64,000 nt of DNA from CAJCJE01 sp035948315 (GTDB taxonomy: Bacteria; Actinomycetota; Actinomycetes; Mycobacteriales; Pseudonocardiaceae), in the NCBI GenBank assembly GCA_035948315.1, contig DASZJG010000094.1:22885-86884 (forward strand). The letters run 5' to 3'. The notes beneath the pieces are model-generated. The model was not told the DNA's origin and ran no database searches. It was given only the letters and a program-made list of their open reading frames with translations. Positions 8,561 to 16,486 of this stretch are shown piece by piece (the first letter of the stretch is position 1; each line of letters starts with the position of its first letter). The translations under genes were made by a program, and so were the position numbers.

Positions 8561-8784
8561 CCGCCCGCCGGATCAGGCGCGTCCGACGCGGCACCCTCCG
8601 GCAGGGTCGCCTCGTCGAGCAGGAGCACCGGGATGCCGTCCCGGACCGGGTACATCCGGCCGCAGGACGTGCAGGTCAACACGTCGGCGGACGGGTCGGT
8701 GGGCGAGCCGGTCCGCAGCGGGGCATGGTCGGGCGACGGGCAGGCCAGGATCTCCAAGAGCGTGGCGTCGAGCGCGACGGCCAT
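8557..8784 (-). CDS. Trm112-like zinc-ribbon protein
   Basis: A 75-residue protein of the Trm112/YcaR type. It begins ALDATLLEILACPSPD and carries a second Cys pair in LTCTSCGRMYPVRDGIPVLL, the usual zinc-ribbon layout. Eukaryotic Trm112 activates methyltransferases; the bacterial partner is unknown. The ATG at 8782-8784 is preferred over an upstream in-frame start because AAGGAGG lies just upstream of it on the minus strand. It sits 94 bp after manB and overlaps tobH by 4 bp, so it belongs to the sugar-phosphate operon. Confidence 0.85.
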   Translation of the reverse strand: MAVALDATLLEILACPSPDHAPLRTGSPTDPSADVLTCTSCGRMYPVRDGIPVLLLDEATLPEGAASDAPDPAGG

Positions 8785-8878
8785 CGTGCCTCCTTGTGGC
8801 GTGCGGGTCGGGTGGACTACACCCATTGTCCGGGTCTACCAGATCCAGGTCACCGACCGGGCCCGATGCGGACACCGA

Positions 8879-10264
8879 TCACGCTCGGACGATCGCCAGA
8901 ACGTCGTCGCGAAGTGCGGAAACGGCGTCGGCGTCGGCGGCCTCGATGTTGAGTCGCAGCAGCGGCTCGGTGTTGGAGGGCCGCAGGTTGAACCAGGAGC
9001 CGTCGGGCAGGTTCACGGTGAGCCCGTCCAGCTCGTCCACGGTCACGCCGTCGCGGCTCGCGTACGCCTGCCTGACCGCGGCCATCCGGCCGGCCTGGTC
9101 GGACACGGTCGAGTTGATCTCGCCGGAGGCGGCGTAGCGCGAGTACTCGGCGGTCAGCTCGGACAGCGGCCCCGGCTGGCCACCGAGCGCGGCGAGCACG
9201 TGCAGCGCGGCGAGCATGCCGGTGTCGGCGCGCCAGAAGTCGCGGAAGTAGTAGTGCGCGGAGTGCTCACCACCGAAGATGGCCCCGGTGCTGGCCATCT
9301 CCTGCTTGATGAACGAGTGACCGACCCGGGTGCGCACCGGCGTGCCGCCGTGCTCGCGGACGATCTCCGGCACCCCCTTGGACGTGATCAGGTTGTGGAT
9401 GATCGAGGAACCCGGGTCCTTGGCCAGTTCGCGCACGGCGACCAGCGCGGTGATCGAACTCGGGCTGACCGGCTCGCCGCGCTCGTCCACCACGAAGCAG
9501 CGGTCCGCGTCGCCGTCGAAGGCGACGCCCGCGTCCGCGCCGACCTCGCGCACCTTGGCCTGTAGGTCGACGATGTTCTTCGGGTCCAGCGGGTTCGCCT
9601 CGTGGTTGGGGAAGTTGCCGTCCAGCTCGAAGTACATCGGCACCACGTCCAGCGGCAGGCCGGCGAGCACGCTGGGCACGGTGTAGCCGCCCATGCCGTT
9701 GCCGGCGTCCACCACGATCTTGAGCGGCCGGATCGAGCTGAGGTCGACCAGGCCGCGCAGGTACTTGCCGTAGTCGTCGAGCAGATTGCGTTCGCTGACC
9801 GTGCCCGGCGTGACGCCCTCGGCGTCCGGGGTCTCGGCCTCGATGTCGGCCTTGATGGTGGCCAGGCCGGTGTCCTGACCGACCGGGGCCGCGCCCGCCC
9901 GGCACATCTTGATGCCGTTGTAGCGCGCCGGGTTGTGGCTGGCGGTGAACATGGCACCGGGCAGGTTCAGGCTGCCGGAGGCGAAGTAGAGCATGTCGGT
10001 GCTGCACAGCCCGATGGACACCACGTCAAGGCCCTGCGCGGTCACGCCTTCGGCGAACGCGGCGGCCAGTGCGGGCGAGGAGTCACGCATGTCGTGGCCG
10101 ACCACGACCGACGTGGTGTCGGCGCCGACCAGGCGGGCGAACGCCGCGCCGACCCTGCGGACCAGGTCGGCGTCCAGCTGCTCGCCGACCACCCCACGGA
10201 TGTCGTAGGCCTTGACGATGTCGGACAGGTCGCGCACGCCGGCTCCCGAAGCAGTAGATGTCAC
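8879..10264 (-). CDS. manB: Phosphomannomutase/phosphoglucomutase
   Basis: A 461-residue alpha-D-phosphohexomutase converting mannose-6-phosphate to mannose-1-phosphate for GDP-mannose synthesis. The phosphoserine loop TASHNP has Ser109, the magnesium loop is DGDADR (about residue 255), the sugar loop GGEHSAH lies near 335, and the phosphate loop RPSNTEPLLR is near the C-terminus, so all four domains are present. The annotated start is GTG at 10262-10264 with a poor ribosome site. A GTG ten codons in (VRDLSDIVKAYDIRG) has GGGAG upstream and is a credible alternative. It leads the manB-Trm112-tobH-manA run. Confidence 0.95.
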   Translation of the reverse strand: MTSTASGAGVRDLSDIVKAYDIRGVVGEQLDADLVRRVGAAFARLVGADTTSVVVGHDMRDSSPALAAAFAEGVTAQGLDVVSIGLCSTDMLYFASGSLNLPGAMFTASHNPARYNGIKMCRAGAAPVGQDTGLATIKADIEAETPDAEGVTPGTVSERNLLDDYGKYLRGLVDLSSIRPLKIVVDAGNGMGGYTVPSVLAGLPLDVVPMYFELDGNFPNHEANPLDPKNIVDLQAKVREVGADAGVAFDGDADRCFVVDERGEPVSPSSITALVAVRELAKDPGSSIIHNLITSKGVPEIVREHGGTPVRTRVGHSFIKQEMASTGAIFGGEHSAHYYFRDFWRADTGMLAALHVLAALGGQPGPLSELTAEYSRYAASGEINSTVSDQAGRMAAVRQAYASRDGVTVDELDGLTVNLPDGSWFNLRPSNTEPLLRLNIEAADADAVSALRDDVLAIVRA

Positions 10265-10333
10265 CCGATGTGGCAGCTCAACATCACCGTGTGGCTGCGC
10301 CCGCAGCCTACCGGGGTGCCGGGGTGCGCCGCG

Positions 10334-10693
10334 TCAGTCCTCGATCGGGTCGGGCAGCACCCGCAGGTGCCCGCGCCGCCCGGAGGGAGTGTTCGGTTCC
10401 GGCGCCTCGACGAGGCGCTCGCGCCTGCCGGCCTCGCGCACGGCCTCGGCCAGCGCGGTCAGGTCGTCGTCGGACGGCGACTCGGCGGCGAACTCGCCCT
10501 CGTGTCGCACGACCTCCCAGCCGCGCGGCACGGTCAGTCGCAGCGCGTGCTCCTCGCACAGGTCGTAGGAGTGCGGCTCGGAGTAGGTGGCGAGTGGGCC
10601 GACGACAGCGGTCGAGTCCGCATAGGCGTACGTGAGTGTCGCGACGGCCGGGTTCAGACACCCGGTCCGCGAGCAACGCCTCACGCTCCGCAC
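10334..10693 (-). CDS. DUF3499 family protein
   Basis: A 119-residue actinobacterial protein equivalent to Rv3258c. It opens VRSVRRCSRTGCLNPAVATL with paired cysteines, and a third Cys lies in SYDLCEEH, suggesting a small zinc-binding N-terminal domain followed by an acidic tail ending RVLPDPIED. Function unknown. The GTG at 10691-10693 is chosen because similarity to the family starts there; a second GTG three codons later is also possible. Longer in-frame extension upstream runs through the divergent promoter region and is unlikely. It precedes manB in the same direction with a 69-bp gap. Confidence 0.85.
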   Translation of the reverse strand: MRSVRRCSRTGCLNPAVATLTYAYADSTAVVGPLATYSEPHSYDLCEEHALRLTVPRGWEVVRHEGEFAAESPSDDDLTALAEAVREAGRRERLVEAPEPNTPSGRRGHLRVLPDPIED

Positions 10694-10861
10694 AATCGCC
10701 GACGATAGCGCTTCCGGCCGACCGGCTGTCGTAAGACACACGGGGTTCTGCGTAGGCTTTGCCGAGGGCCGGTGCGACCTGCGGCGCAGCCGCTGGTCAA
10801 CCCGGCGGAACCGGTTGGTCTGGTCAGCTCGTTGGTGGTGGTAACCGTGGTGAGGACACGC

Positions 10862-11302
10862 ATGCAGCGTCGACGTCGAGCGCGCCGGGACCGGCGCGGG
10901 CGAGGCTTGCGCGGCCTGCTCTACCCGGCGGACATGCCGGCCGCGCGCAGCCGCACCGAGCGCTTCGACGCGCTGGTGATCGAGGCGCTCGAACCGATCG
11001 AGGCGCGCTGGCGCACCGAGCTGACCGATCTCGACGTCGCCGTTGACGACGTGCCGGACCTGCGCGTCGACCCGAAGCAGGAGGTCCTTGAGGACCGCGA
11101 CGTGCCGCTGGCCCGGCTGGTGCCGGCCGGGGTCGACCGGCGCGGCCAGCCGACCAGGGCCCGGATCGTGGTCTACCGCAGGCCGCTTGAGGTGCGCGCC
11201 CGGGACGGCGCCGACCTGGCCGACCTGGTGCACGAGGTGCTGGTGGAGCAGGTCGCCGCCTACCTCAACCTCGACCCGGACGTGGTCGACGGCGAGTCCT
11301 GA
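10862..11302 (+). CDS. Zincin-like metallopeptidase family protein (Rv3259-like)
   Basis: A 146-residue protein equivalent to Rv3259, in the family related to small zincin metallopeptidases. A basic N-terminus (RRRRARRDRRGRG) is followed by a compact domain with DLDVAVDDVPDL. Where active relatives carry HExxH, this protein reads LVHEVLVEQVAAYLNLD, so the first His and the Glu are present but the second metal His is replaced by Val. It is therefore probably not a canonical peptidase. ATG at 10862 is preferred; in-frame codons upstream lie in the divergent promoter to DUF3499. It ends 3 bp from the convergent glycosyltransferase gene. Confidence 0.8.
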   Translation: MQRRRRARRDRRGRGLRGLLYPADMPAARSRTERFDALVIEALEPIEARWRTELTDLDVAVDDVPDLRVDPKQEVLEDRDVPLARLVPAGVDRRGQPTRARIVVYRRPLEVRARDGADLADLVHEVLVEQVAAYLNLDPDVVDGES

Positions 11303-11305
11303 GGC

Positions 11306-14300
11306 TCAGCGCCTGCTCGGGATCGCGGTCAGCGCAGCGAACAGCAGCACCGCCGCCTGCACGAGCAGCAGCACGTCGCGCAGGGCGGCAGGCTGCCAGA
11401 TCTGCACGTCCGCGCCGTCCAGCGGGACGACCACACCGACAAGGTGACCCCAGGCCGTGGTGATCGGCGCGGGCTGGCCGTTGATCGTCGCCTGCCAGCC
11501 CGGTTCGTCCTCGGCCGCGAGCACGAGCAGTCGCCCGGCCGCGCCCTCGGACACCCGCACCGCGATCTCCGGCGGGGCCGCGTCGACCGGGCTGATGCCG
11601 ACCACGCCGAGCTGCGTCGGCGGACGGCCACCGGTGACGGCCGAGCGGGCCAGCGCGGTCGAGATCAGCGTGGCGGCGCCGCTGGCCGGTTGCAGCCGCA
11701 GCACCGGCCGGCCGGCCGACGCGTTCGGCACCGGCGACACCAGCTCGCCGGCCAGCGACTCGAGCCGGTGCGCGGTGGCCTGGTCGGGCGCGACCACGAA
11801 CAGCACGCCCGCGATGGCCGCGTTCGCGACCGCGTCCTTGGCCGTGTTCGGATCGGTCCCGCGCAGTCCGCTGTCCCAGCCGGCGATCCGGCGGAGTGCG
11901 CCGGGCACCGGGGCGATGTCGTCGTCGCCGAACGCGGGCGTGCGGCCGGCCGCGACCCGCGCCGGTTGGCCGTCGGTTGCCATGACGAGCACGGAGCGTC
12001 CGGTCGCGGACAGCTCGCTGGTGAGCACCGGCGCCAACATGGGCTCGCCGCCCGCGCGCAGCGGTCCGGTCCGGCCGGCGAGCACGTCGCCATAGGCGAG
12101 GCCCAGCACCGCGAGCACGCCGAGGCCGGCCACCACCCGCACGATCGGCGCCGGTCCGGTTGTGGACCGGGCCTTGCGTCGCAGGTCGGCTCGGCAGCTG
12201 CCGAGCACGATCCACAGCAGCCCGGCGCCTGCCACGATCAGTCCGGGTCCGGTGCTGAACAACGCCGTCCCGCCTGCGAAACCCGGCAGCGCGACCGTGG
12301 CGAGCACTCCGATGGCAAGGGCACCGAGCAGCAGCAACGCGACCCCGGGCAGCACCGCGCGGCGCGGCCGGGCCACCACCGCGACGATCGCGGCCAGCCC
12401 GACCAGTGCCCCGAACCAGCGCACCGAACCCGGTCCGCCCGGATCGAGCACGAGCAGATCGGTCAGGTGACCGGGGCCGGACGGGGTCGAGTTGCCGATG
12501 CCGGACAGCAGCAGGCTCGGCTGTTCCAGTACCACGGCGGGCCACGGAACGAGCAGTGCCAACGGCAACAGCACCACCGCGAACAACGCCGCGACGCGCC
12601 GACGGCCGTCGCCGTGCCCGCCCGGCACGACCACGAACCCGACCAGCGCGAACACCAGCACCAGCAGGTGCACCAGGGGCGCGAAGGCGCCGATCACCGC
12701 GAGCCCGATCGAACTGGTCGCCGCCGTGGACAGCCACGAGTTGGCCCCGCTGCGCCTGGTCGTCGGGTTGAGCACGGCGACGACGCCGACCAGCACCGGC
12801 GGCAGCAGGATGTGCACGATCACCACGTCCAGCCGGCCCTGCGCGACCGCGGCCGTCGCGGGCGGCAGCAGCGCGTAGCCGGCGGCGAGCAGGGCGCGCA
12901 CCGCGCGCGGCACCGCGACCCGGCGGGTCGCCAGGTAGGCGAGCAGGCCGGCCAGCGGCGCGTCGCCGAGCAGCAGCACGGCCACCGCGGCGTGCGGTCC
13001 GCCGAACGGATAGAGCAGCGTGCCAAGGATTCCGAGCACCGCGAGCGCGGCAGGCGCGGGCGTCGTACTGCCGCCGCTGACGCCGTGCCAGGTGGCCAGG
13101 TATTCCGACCAGGTGCCGGAAAGTCCTTGTGCGGGCAGCAAACCGCCGCCGGACAGATCCAGGCCGAGCCGGTTGTGGTTGACCAGCAAGGAGATCGCGG
13201 TCAGCGCGAGGACCAGCAGCACCGGCGGGGCGAGCAGCAGCTCCCGCGCGATCCGCCCACGGCCCACGTCCACCAGTACCAGCTCGCGCCCGATCCGCAC
13301 GGCAGGCCCGGTTCTCGGCACCGGCGACGGGCGCGGCCGGGGGCTGGGCCGCAGCCCGCCCGGCAGCCCGGACGGTTCGGCCAGCGGCACCACAACGGCG
13401 GTGGCCGGACGACGCAGGCCCGCCGTGCGCCGCGAACCGGTTCGCCCGAGCGCGCCCGCCGGCAGCGCGGCTGGTCCGATCGGAGGGCTCGATTCCGGTT
13501 GGTACTCCGGCAGAATCCGCGCGGACGCCCGCTCGGCCGGCAGCCTGCCGAGCGCCACATCCGCGGCGACCCGGCGGCGCACCCAGTTGACCGCCCCGGT
13601 GCGCAACAGGTTGCGCAGTCTGGTGAGCCGACTGGTGAGCAACCCGCGCACCGCACCGCCCGCACGCGGCAACGTGCGCCGGCGCCGGGCCCGCGCGGCC
13701 CGCAATCCGGCCCCGCCGCTCACCAGCCAGCGCGCGGCGCGCAGTTCCGCGCCCGCGTCCGTAGTTCTACGTAGTAACAGGAAACCCAAGGCCCGCAACG
13801 CACTCAGCGCGATCAGCCGGGGCAGGCCGATGACGAATGCCGGTGTTACACAGTTGACGAGCAGCGTGCGCATGCCGTGCGCGCGGTCCACCGACCGCAA
13901 CACCGGCCCCGGTGGTTCGGGCACCGCGTCCAGCGGCCGCAGCCCGCGCGCCGCGGCGCGCGCATGTCGCAGACGCGCCGCCGGCACGCACAGCACCACC
14001 TGCCCGAATCGGTTGACCCGCCAACCGAAATCCAGGTCGTCGCACAGCAGCGCCAGGGCCGGGTCGAACCCGTGCAGGCTCTCCCAGGTGCCCCGGCGGA
14101 TCAGCGCGCCTGCCGAGGAGACCGCGAGCACCTCGGTACTCTGCTCGAATCCGCTGGGCTGGAATCCGGCCTGCTGAAATCCGGACTGCTCGAACCGACG
14201 GCTTTCGCTGCCCTCCCGGTCGTCCCCTTGATCGATTTCGTCGGATTCGTGTCCGGGTTTGTCCGGTGCAATTGTTTCCCGGTTCGCCGGGACCGATTCC

Positions 14301-14824
14301 CAGTCCACTTCGGTCGGTCCGATGCCGGTCTGCCGGTGCCCGGACGCGTCGGTGGACAGGCCGACCTCGACCACGAGTCGAGGGTCGTCCCAGTCCAGCG
14401 CGAGCGGCCCGAGCATGCCGACCGACGGCGAGAGTTCGGCCGCGTTCAACAACACGCCGAGACAACCCGGTTCCGGTGCGCAGTCGTCGTGCAGCAACCA
14501 CAACCACTGCCCGGGATCTCCCCAGCGCACCAGCGCCACGTCCAGCGCCTGCTGAACGGCCGCACCGAACCCGGTGTCCTGCTCGACGGTGAGCACGCCG
14601 TCCAGCACCGCGTCCGGGCCGCTCGCGGCCGCGCCGAGCAGCGCGGCCGTGCGGTCGGTCGAGCCGGTGTCCACGGCGAGTACGTGCCTCGGTCGCGGCG
14701 CCAGCGCCCGCAACGCGTCCAGTGCTGCGCCGAGCCAGGCATCACCGTTGTGGCAGACCAGGACCGCGAGAACCGGCACGGTACGCAGCCGAGCGAGACG
14801 CCGACCGGCAGCTTGGTGGGCCAC
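11306..14824 (-). CDS. Giant GT2 glycosyltransferase fused to a polytopic membrane domain
   Basis: A 1172-residue protein. Residues 15-330 form a GT-A family 2 glycosyltransferase: VLVCHNGDAW, the nucleotide site VDTGSTDRT, LLHDDCAPEPG as the acidic metal motif, and LLCDDLDFGWRV matching the family's ED/DxD..W signature. An insert near 215-235 contains short FQxxGF repeats. Residues about 350-530 are basic and Pro/Arg-rich. From about 540 to 1000 there are around twelve hydrophobic helices, followed by an outward-facing C-terminal domain and a last helix near the end. Such fusions are expected to act on lipid-linked glycans at the membrane. The start is GTG. It follows whiB2 after 202 bp. Acceptor and donor are unknown. 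Confidence 0.85.
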   Translation of the reverse strand: MAHQAAGRRLARLRTVPVLAVLVCHNGDAWLGAALDALRALAPRPRHVLAVDTGSTDRTAALLGAAASGPDAVLDGVLTVEQDTGFGAAVQQALDVALVRWGDPGQWLWLLHDDCAPEPGCLGVLLNAAELSPSVGMLGPLALDWDDPRLVVEVGLSTDASGHRQTGIGPTEVDWESVPANRETIAPDKPGHESDEIDQGDDREGSESRRFEQSGFQQAGFQPSGFEQSTEVLAVSSAGALIRRGTWESLHGFDPALALLCDDLDFGWRVNRFGQVVLCVPAARLRHARAAARGLRPLDAVPEPPGPVLRSVDRAHGMRTLLVNCVTPAFVIGLPRLIALSALRALGFLLLRRTTDAGAELRAARWLVSGGAGLRAARARRRRTLPRAGGAVRGLLTSRLTRLRNLLRTGAVNWVRRRVAADVALGRLPAERASARILPEYQPESSPPIGPAALPAGALGRTGSRRTAGLRRPATAVVVPLAEPSGLPGGLRPSPRPRPSPVPRTGPAVRIGRELVLVDVGRGRIARELLLAPPVLLVLALTAISLLVNHNRLGLDLSGGGLLPAQGLSGTWSEYLATWHGVSGGSTTPAPAALAVLGILGTLLYPFGGPHAAVAVLLLGDAPLAGLLAYLATRRVAVPRAVRALLAAGYALLPPATAAVAQGRLDVVIVHILLPPVLVGVVAVLNPTTRRSGANSWLSTAATSSIGLAVIGAFAPLVHLLVLVFALVGFVVVPGGHGDGRRRVAALFAVVLLPLALLVPWPAVVLEQPSLLLSGIGNSTPSGPGHLTDLLVLDPGGPGSVRWFGALVGLAAIVAVVARPRRAVLPGVALLLLGALAIGVLATVALPGFAGGTALFSTGPGLIVAGAGLLWIVLGSCRADLRRKARSTTGPAPIVRVVAGLGVLAVLGLAYGDVLAGRTGPLRAGGEPMLAPVLTSELSATGRSVLVMATDGQPARVAAGRTPAFGDDDIAPVPGALRRIAGWDSGLRGTDPNTAKDAVANAAIAGVLFVVAPDQATAHRLESLAGELVSPVPNASAGRPVLRLQPASGAATLISTALARSAVTGGRPPTQLGVVGISPVDAAPPEIAVRVSEGAAGRLLVLAAEDEPGWQATINGQPAPITTAWGHLVGVVVPLDGADVQIWQPAALRDVLLLVQAAVLLFAALTAIPSRR

Positions 14825-14977
14825 TACCGCGCACCGCCGGGCCGGGGTCGAAACCCTGGCTTCGACACTGGCTTCAACTCAGGGGAAAAACCACCCGTCC
14901 GAGTTACACCACACCGGGCGAACATGACCTCCAGTCGCGGTCACGGCGCGACGCTGCGGCGCACCAGAACAGACACA

Positions 14978-15005
14978 GTAACGTCGGCCCCTCAACCGAC
15001 GTGAC
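14978..15005 (-). terminator. Hairpin downstream of whiB2
   Basis: Inverted repeat ACGTCGG (14981-14987) and CCGACGT (14996-15002) with an 8-base loop, extendable to nine of ten paired bases. It starts 22 bases after the whiB2 stop. There is no T-run, which is usual for actinobacterial hairpin terminators. A regulatory role for the downstream glycosyltransferase is the alternative. Confidence 0.5.
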
Positions 15006-15026
15006 CCGTGCCTCGTCACCGATGCG

Positions 15027-15341
15027 TCACACGGCGCGTTTCTTGAGCTTGCGGCGCTCCCGCTCGGAAAGCCCGCCCCAGATACCGAACCGCTCATCGT
15101 GTTCGAGCGCGTACTCCAGGCACTCGGAACGCACCTCGCAGCCAAGGCAGATCCGCTTGGCCTCGCGGGTGGAACCGCCCTTCTCCGGGAAGAACGCCTC
15201 CGGATCGGTCTGTGCGCACAGCGCGCGTTCCTGCCATTCCTGTTCCTCGTCGGTGACCTCGAAGAGGTCGACGAGGACACCCAGTTCCTCGGTTGGCGTG
15301 TCGTCCCACTCCACGACCCGCTCTTCTGCTACTTCTGACAT
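15027..15341 (-). CDS. whiB2: WhiB-family iron-sulfur transcription factor (WhiB2/WhmD type)
   Basis: A 104-residue WhiB-like regulator of division and development that binds a 4Fe-4S cluster and partners sigma factors or WhiA. The four cluster cysteines are at 42, 65, 68 and 74 (C-x22-C-x2-C-x5-C), the turn FGIWGGL is at 85-91, and the basic DNA-contact tail RERRKLKKR follows. ATG at 15339-15341 is chosen because AGGAGG precedes it; a start nine codons upstream lacks this. The position before the fbi genes matches Rv3260c. Its upstream region contains an inverted pair of GACAC motifs. Confidence 0.95.
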   Translation of the reverse strand: MSEVAEERVVEWDDTPTEELGVLVDLFEVTDEEQEWQERALCAQTDPEAFFPEKGGSTREAKRICLGCEVRSECLEYALEHDERFGIWGGLSERERRKLKKRAV

Positions 15342-15411
15342 CCCCGTCCGCCTCCTGCCTTTCCGCACTCCCCGATGGCGGACACCATTCGCCGCCGGAT
15401 GTTGGCGATGA

Positions 15412-15441
15412 ATGACACCAATGTGATTACACCCGTGTCAT
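15412..15441. promoter_or_regulatory. Long dyad with inverted GACAC motifs upstream of whiB2
   Basis: ATGACAC at 15412-15418 is mirrored by GTGTCAT at 15435-15441. Inside these, TGT and ACA also pair about a four-base centre, giving ten symmetric positions per half. GACAC is the core recognised by WhiA in Streptomyces; another GACAC lies at 15381-15385. The site is 71-100 bases upstream of the whiB2 ATG and also upstream of the divergent M50 gene. The binding protein is inferred. Confidence 0.5.
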
Positions 15442-15608
15442 GCCAGGCGGTCAAGCGAAGTCAACCCGAGCGGGGGACACCGGACGCGCCGAAAATGTGG
15501 CAGTGAAGGCCAGAGCTGTCCGTTGTGGGCACGCCAAAATTTCCGGCGATCACGGTAGAAATCCGGTACCGCCGAACGCCGGGATCAACAACGCGGCAGA
15601 CTGGTGCG

Positions 15609-16373
15609 GTGAAGCGACCAGTAGTCAGCCCACTGTTCCTCGTCATCATCCTCGTCGCCATCGGTGGCGCGCTGCTGTGCACGGTGAACTCCTCGGCGGC
15701 GGCGACCGCCGGCACGGTGCTGCTGGTGATCGGCGGCTGGGGCTTCGCACTGTGCCTGCACGAGTTCGGGCACGCCTACGTGGCGCTCAAGGGCGGTGAC
15801 TTCTCGGTACGGGCCAAGGGATATCTCACCCTGGACCCGCGCCGCTACACCGATCCGGTGTTCAGCCTGGTGCTGCCGCTGCTGTTCCTGCTGATCGGCG
15901 GCGTCCCGCTGCCCGGCGGCGCGGTGTGGATCAACCACCACGCGATCCGCTCCCGCAAAATGGACTGCCTCGTCTCGCTGGCCGGACCACTGTCCAACCT
16001 GGCCGTGGGCATCGTGCTCAGCGAGATCATCGGCGCGGTCTGGCCGGACTTCCTCAGCGGCCTCGGCTCGCCACTCGCGATGGCCCTGTCCTACCTGGCC
16101 GAGCTGCAGTTCGTCGCGTTCATCATCAACATCCTGCCCGTCCCCGGCCTGGACGGCTGGGGTGCGATCGAGCCGTGGCTCTCGGCCGAGGCCAAGCGGT
16201 TCGGCCAGCAGGTCCGCCCGTGGGCGCCGCTGGTGCTCTTCGCCGTGCTGATCGGCCTGCCCGGCATCGGCCAGGTGCTCTACCAGGGCGCGGACGCCAT
16301 CTTCGGCGCGTTCCACGGCACGCCGGACCTCGCTCACCTCGGCCAGAGCACGTTCCTGTTCTGGCGGCACTGA
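15609..16373 (+). CDS. Site-2-type M50 membrane metalloprotease
   Basis: A 254-residue intramembrane zinc protease of the M50 family. The zinc motif HEFGH is at residues 51-55 and the third ligand lies in PVPGLDGWG (Asp182). About six hydrophobic helices are present. Relatives cleave membrane-anchored anti-sigma factors or other single-pass proteins; the substrate here is unknown. GTG at 15609 is chosen because the hydrophobic domain begins right after it; the longer frame extends into the whiB2 upstream region. It is divergent from whiB2 and followed by a pair of 16-bp repeats before fbiA. Confidence 0.88.
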   Translation: MKRPVVSPLFLVIILVAIGGALLCTVNSSAAATAGTVLLVIGGWGFALCLHEFGHAYVALKGGDFSVRAKGYLTLDPRRYTDPVFSLVLPLLFLLIGGVPLPGGAVWINHHAIRSRKMDCLVSLAGPLSNLAVGIVLSEIIGAVWPDFLSGLGSPLAMALSYLAELQFVAFIINILPVPGLDGWGAIEPWLSAEAKRFGQQVRPWAPLVLFAVLIGLPGIGQVLYQGADAIFGAFHGTPDLAHLGQSTFLFWRH

Positions 16374-16378
16374 GCCCC

Positions 16379-16415
16379 GGAGGGAACAGACTCGGCCCTG
16401 GAGGGAACAGACTCG
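16379..16415. repeat. Two direct 16-bp repeats between the M50 gene and fbiA
   Basis: GGAGGGAACAGACTCG occurs at 16379-16394 and exactly again at 16400-16415, a 21-base period, starting 5 bases after the M50 stop codon. It lies 71 bases before the fbiA start, so it is either a recent tandem duplication or a repeated operator. Confidence 0.8.
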
Positions 16416-16486
16416 CCCGCTTGATCGTTTCCCAGCAGGCGGGTGGCCGCCCGGCAGCCCCTGAGCACGTGCGAGGATGCCCCTCT

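Noticed and set aside
7415..9565. Long plus-strand open frame across tobH, the Trm112-like gene and manB
   Set aside because: It spans three recognisable minus-strand genes and has no domain of its own.
11444..13774. 776-codon plus-strand open frame inside the giant glycosyltransferase
   Set aside because: It is antisense to continuous membrane-protein coding sequence and has low-complexity composition.
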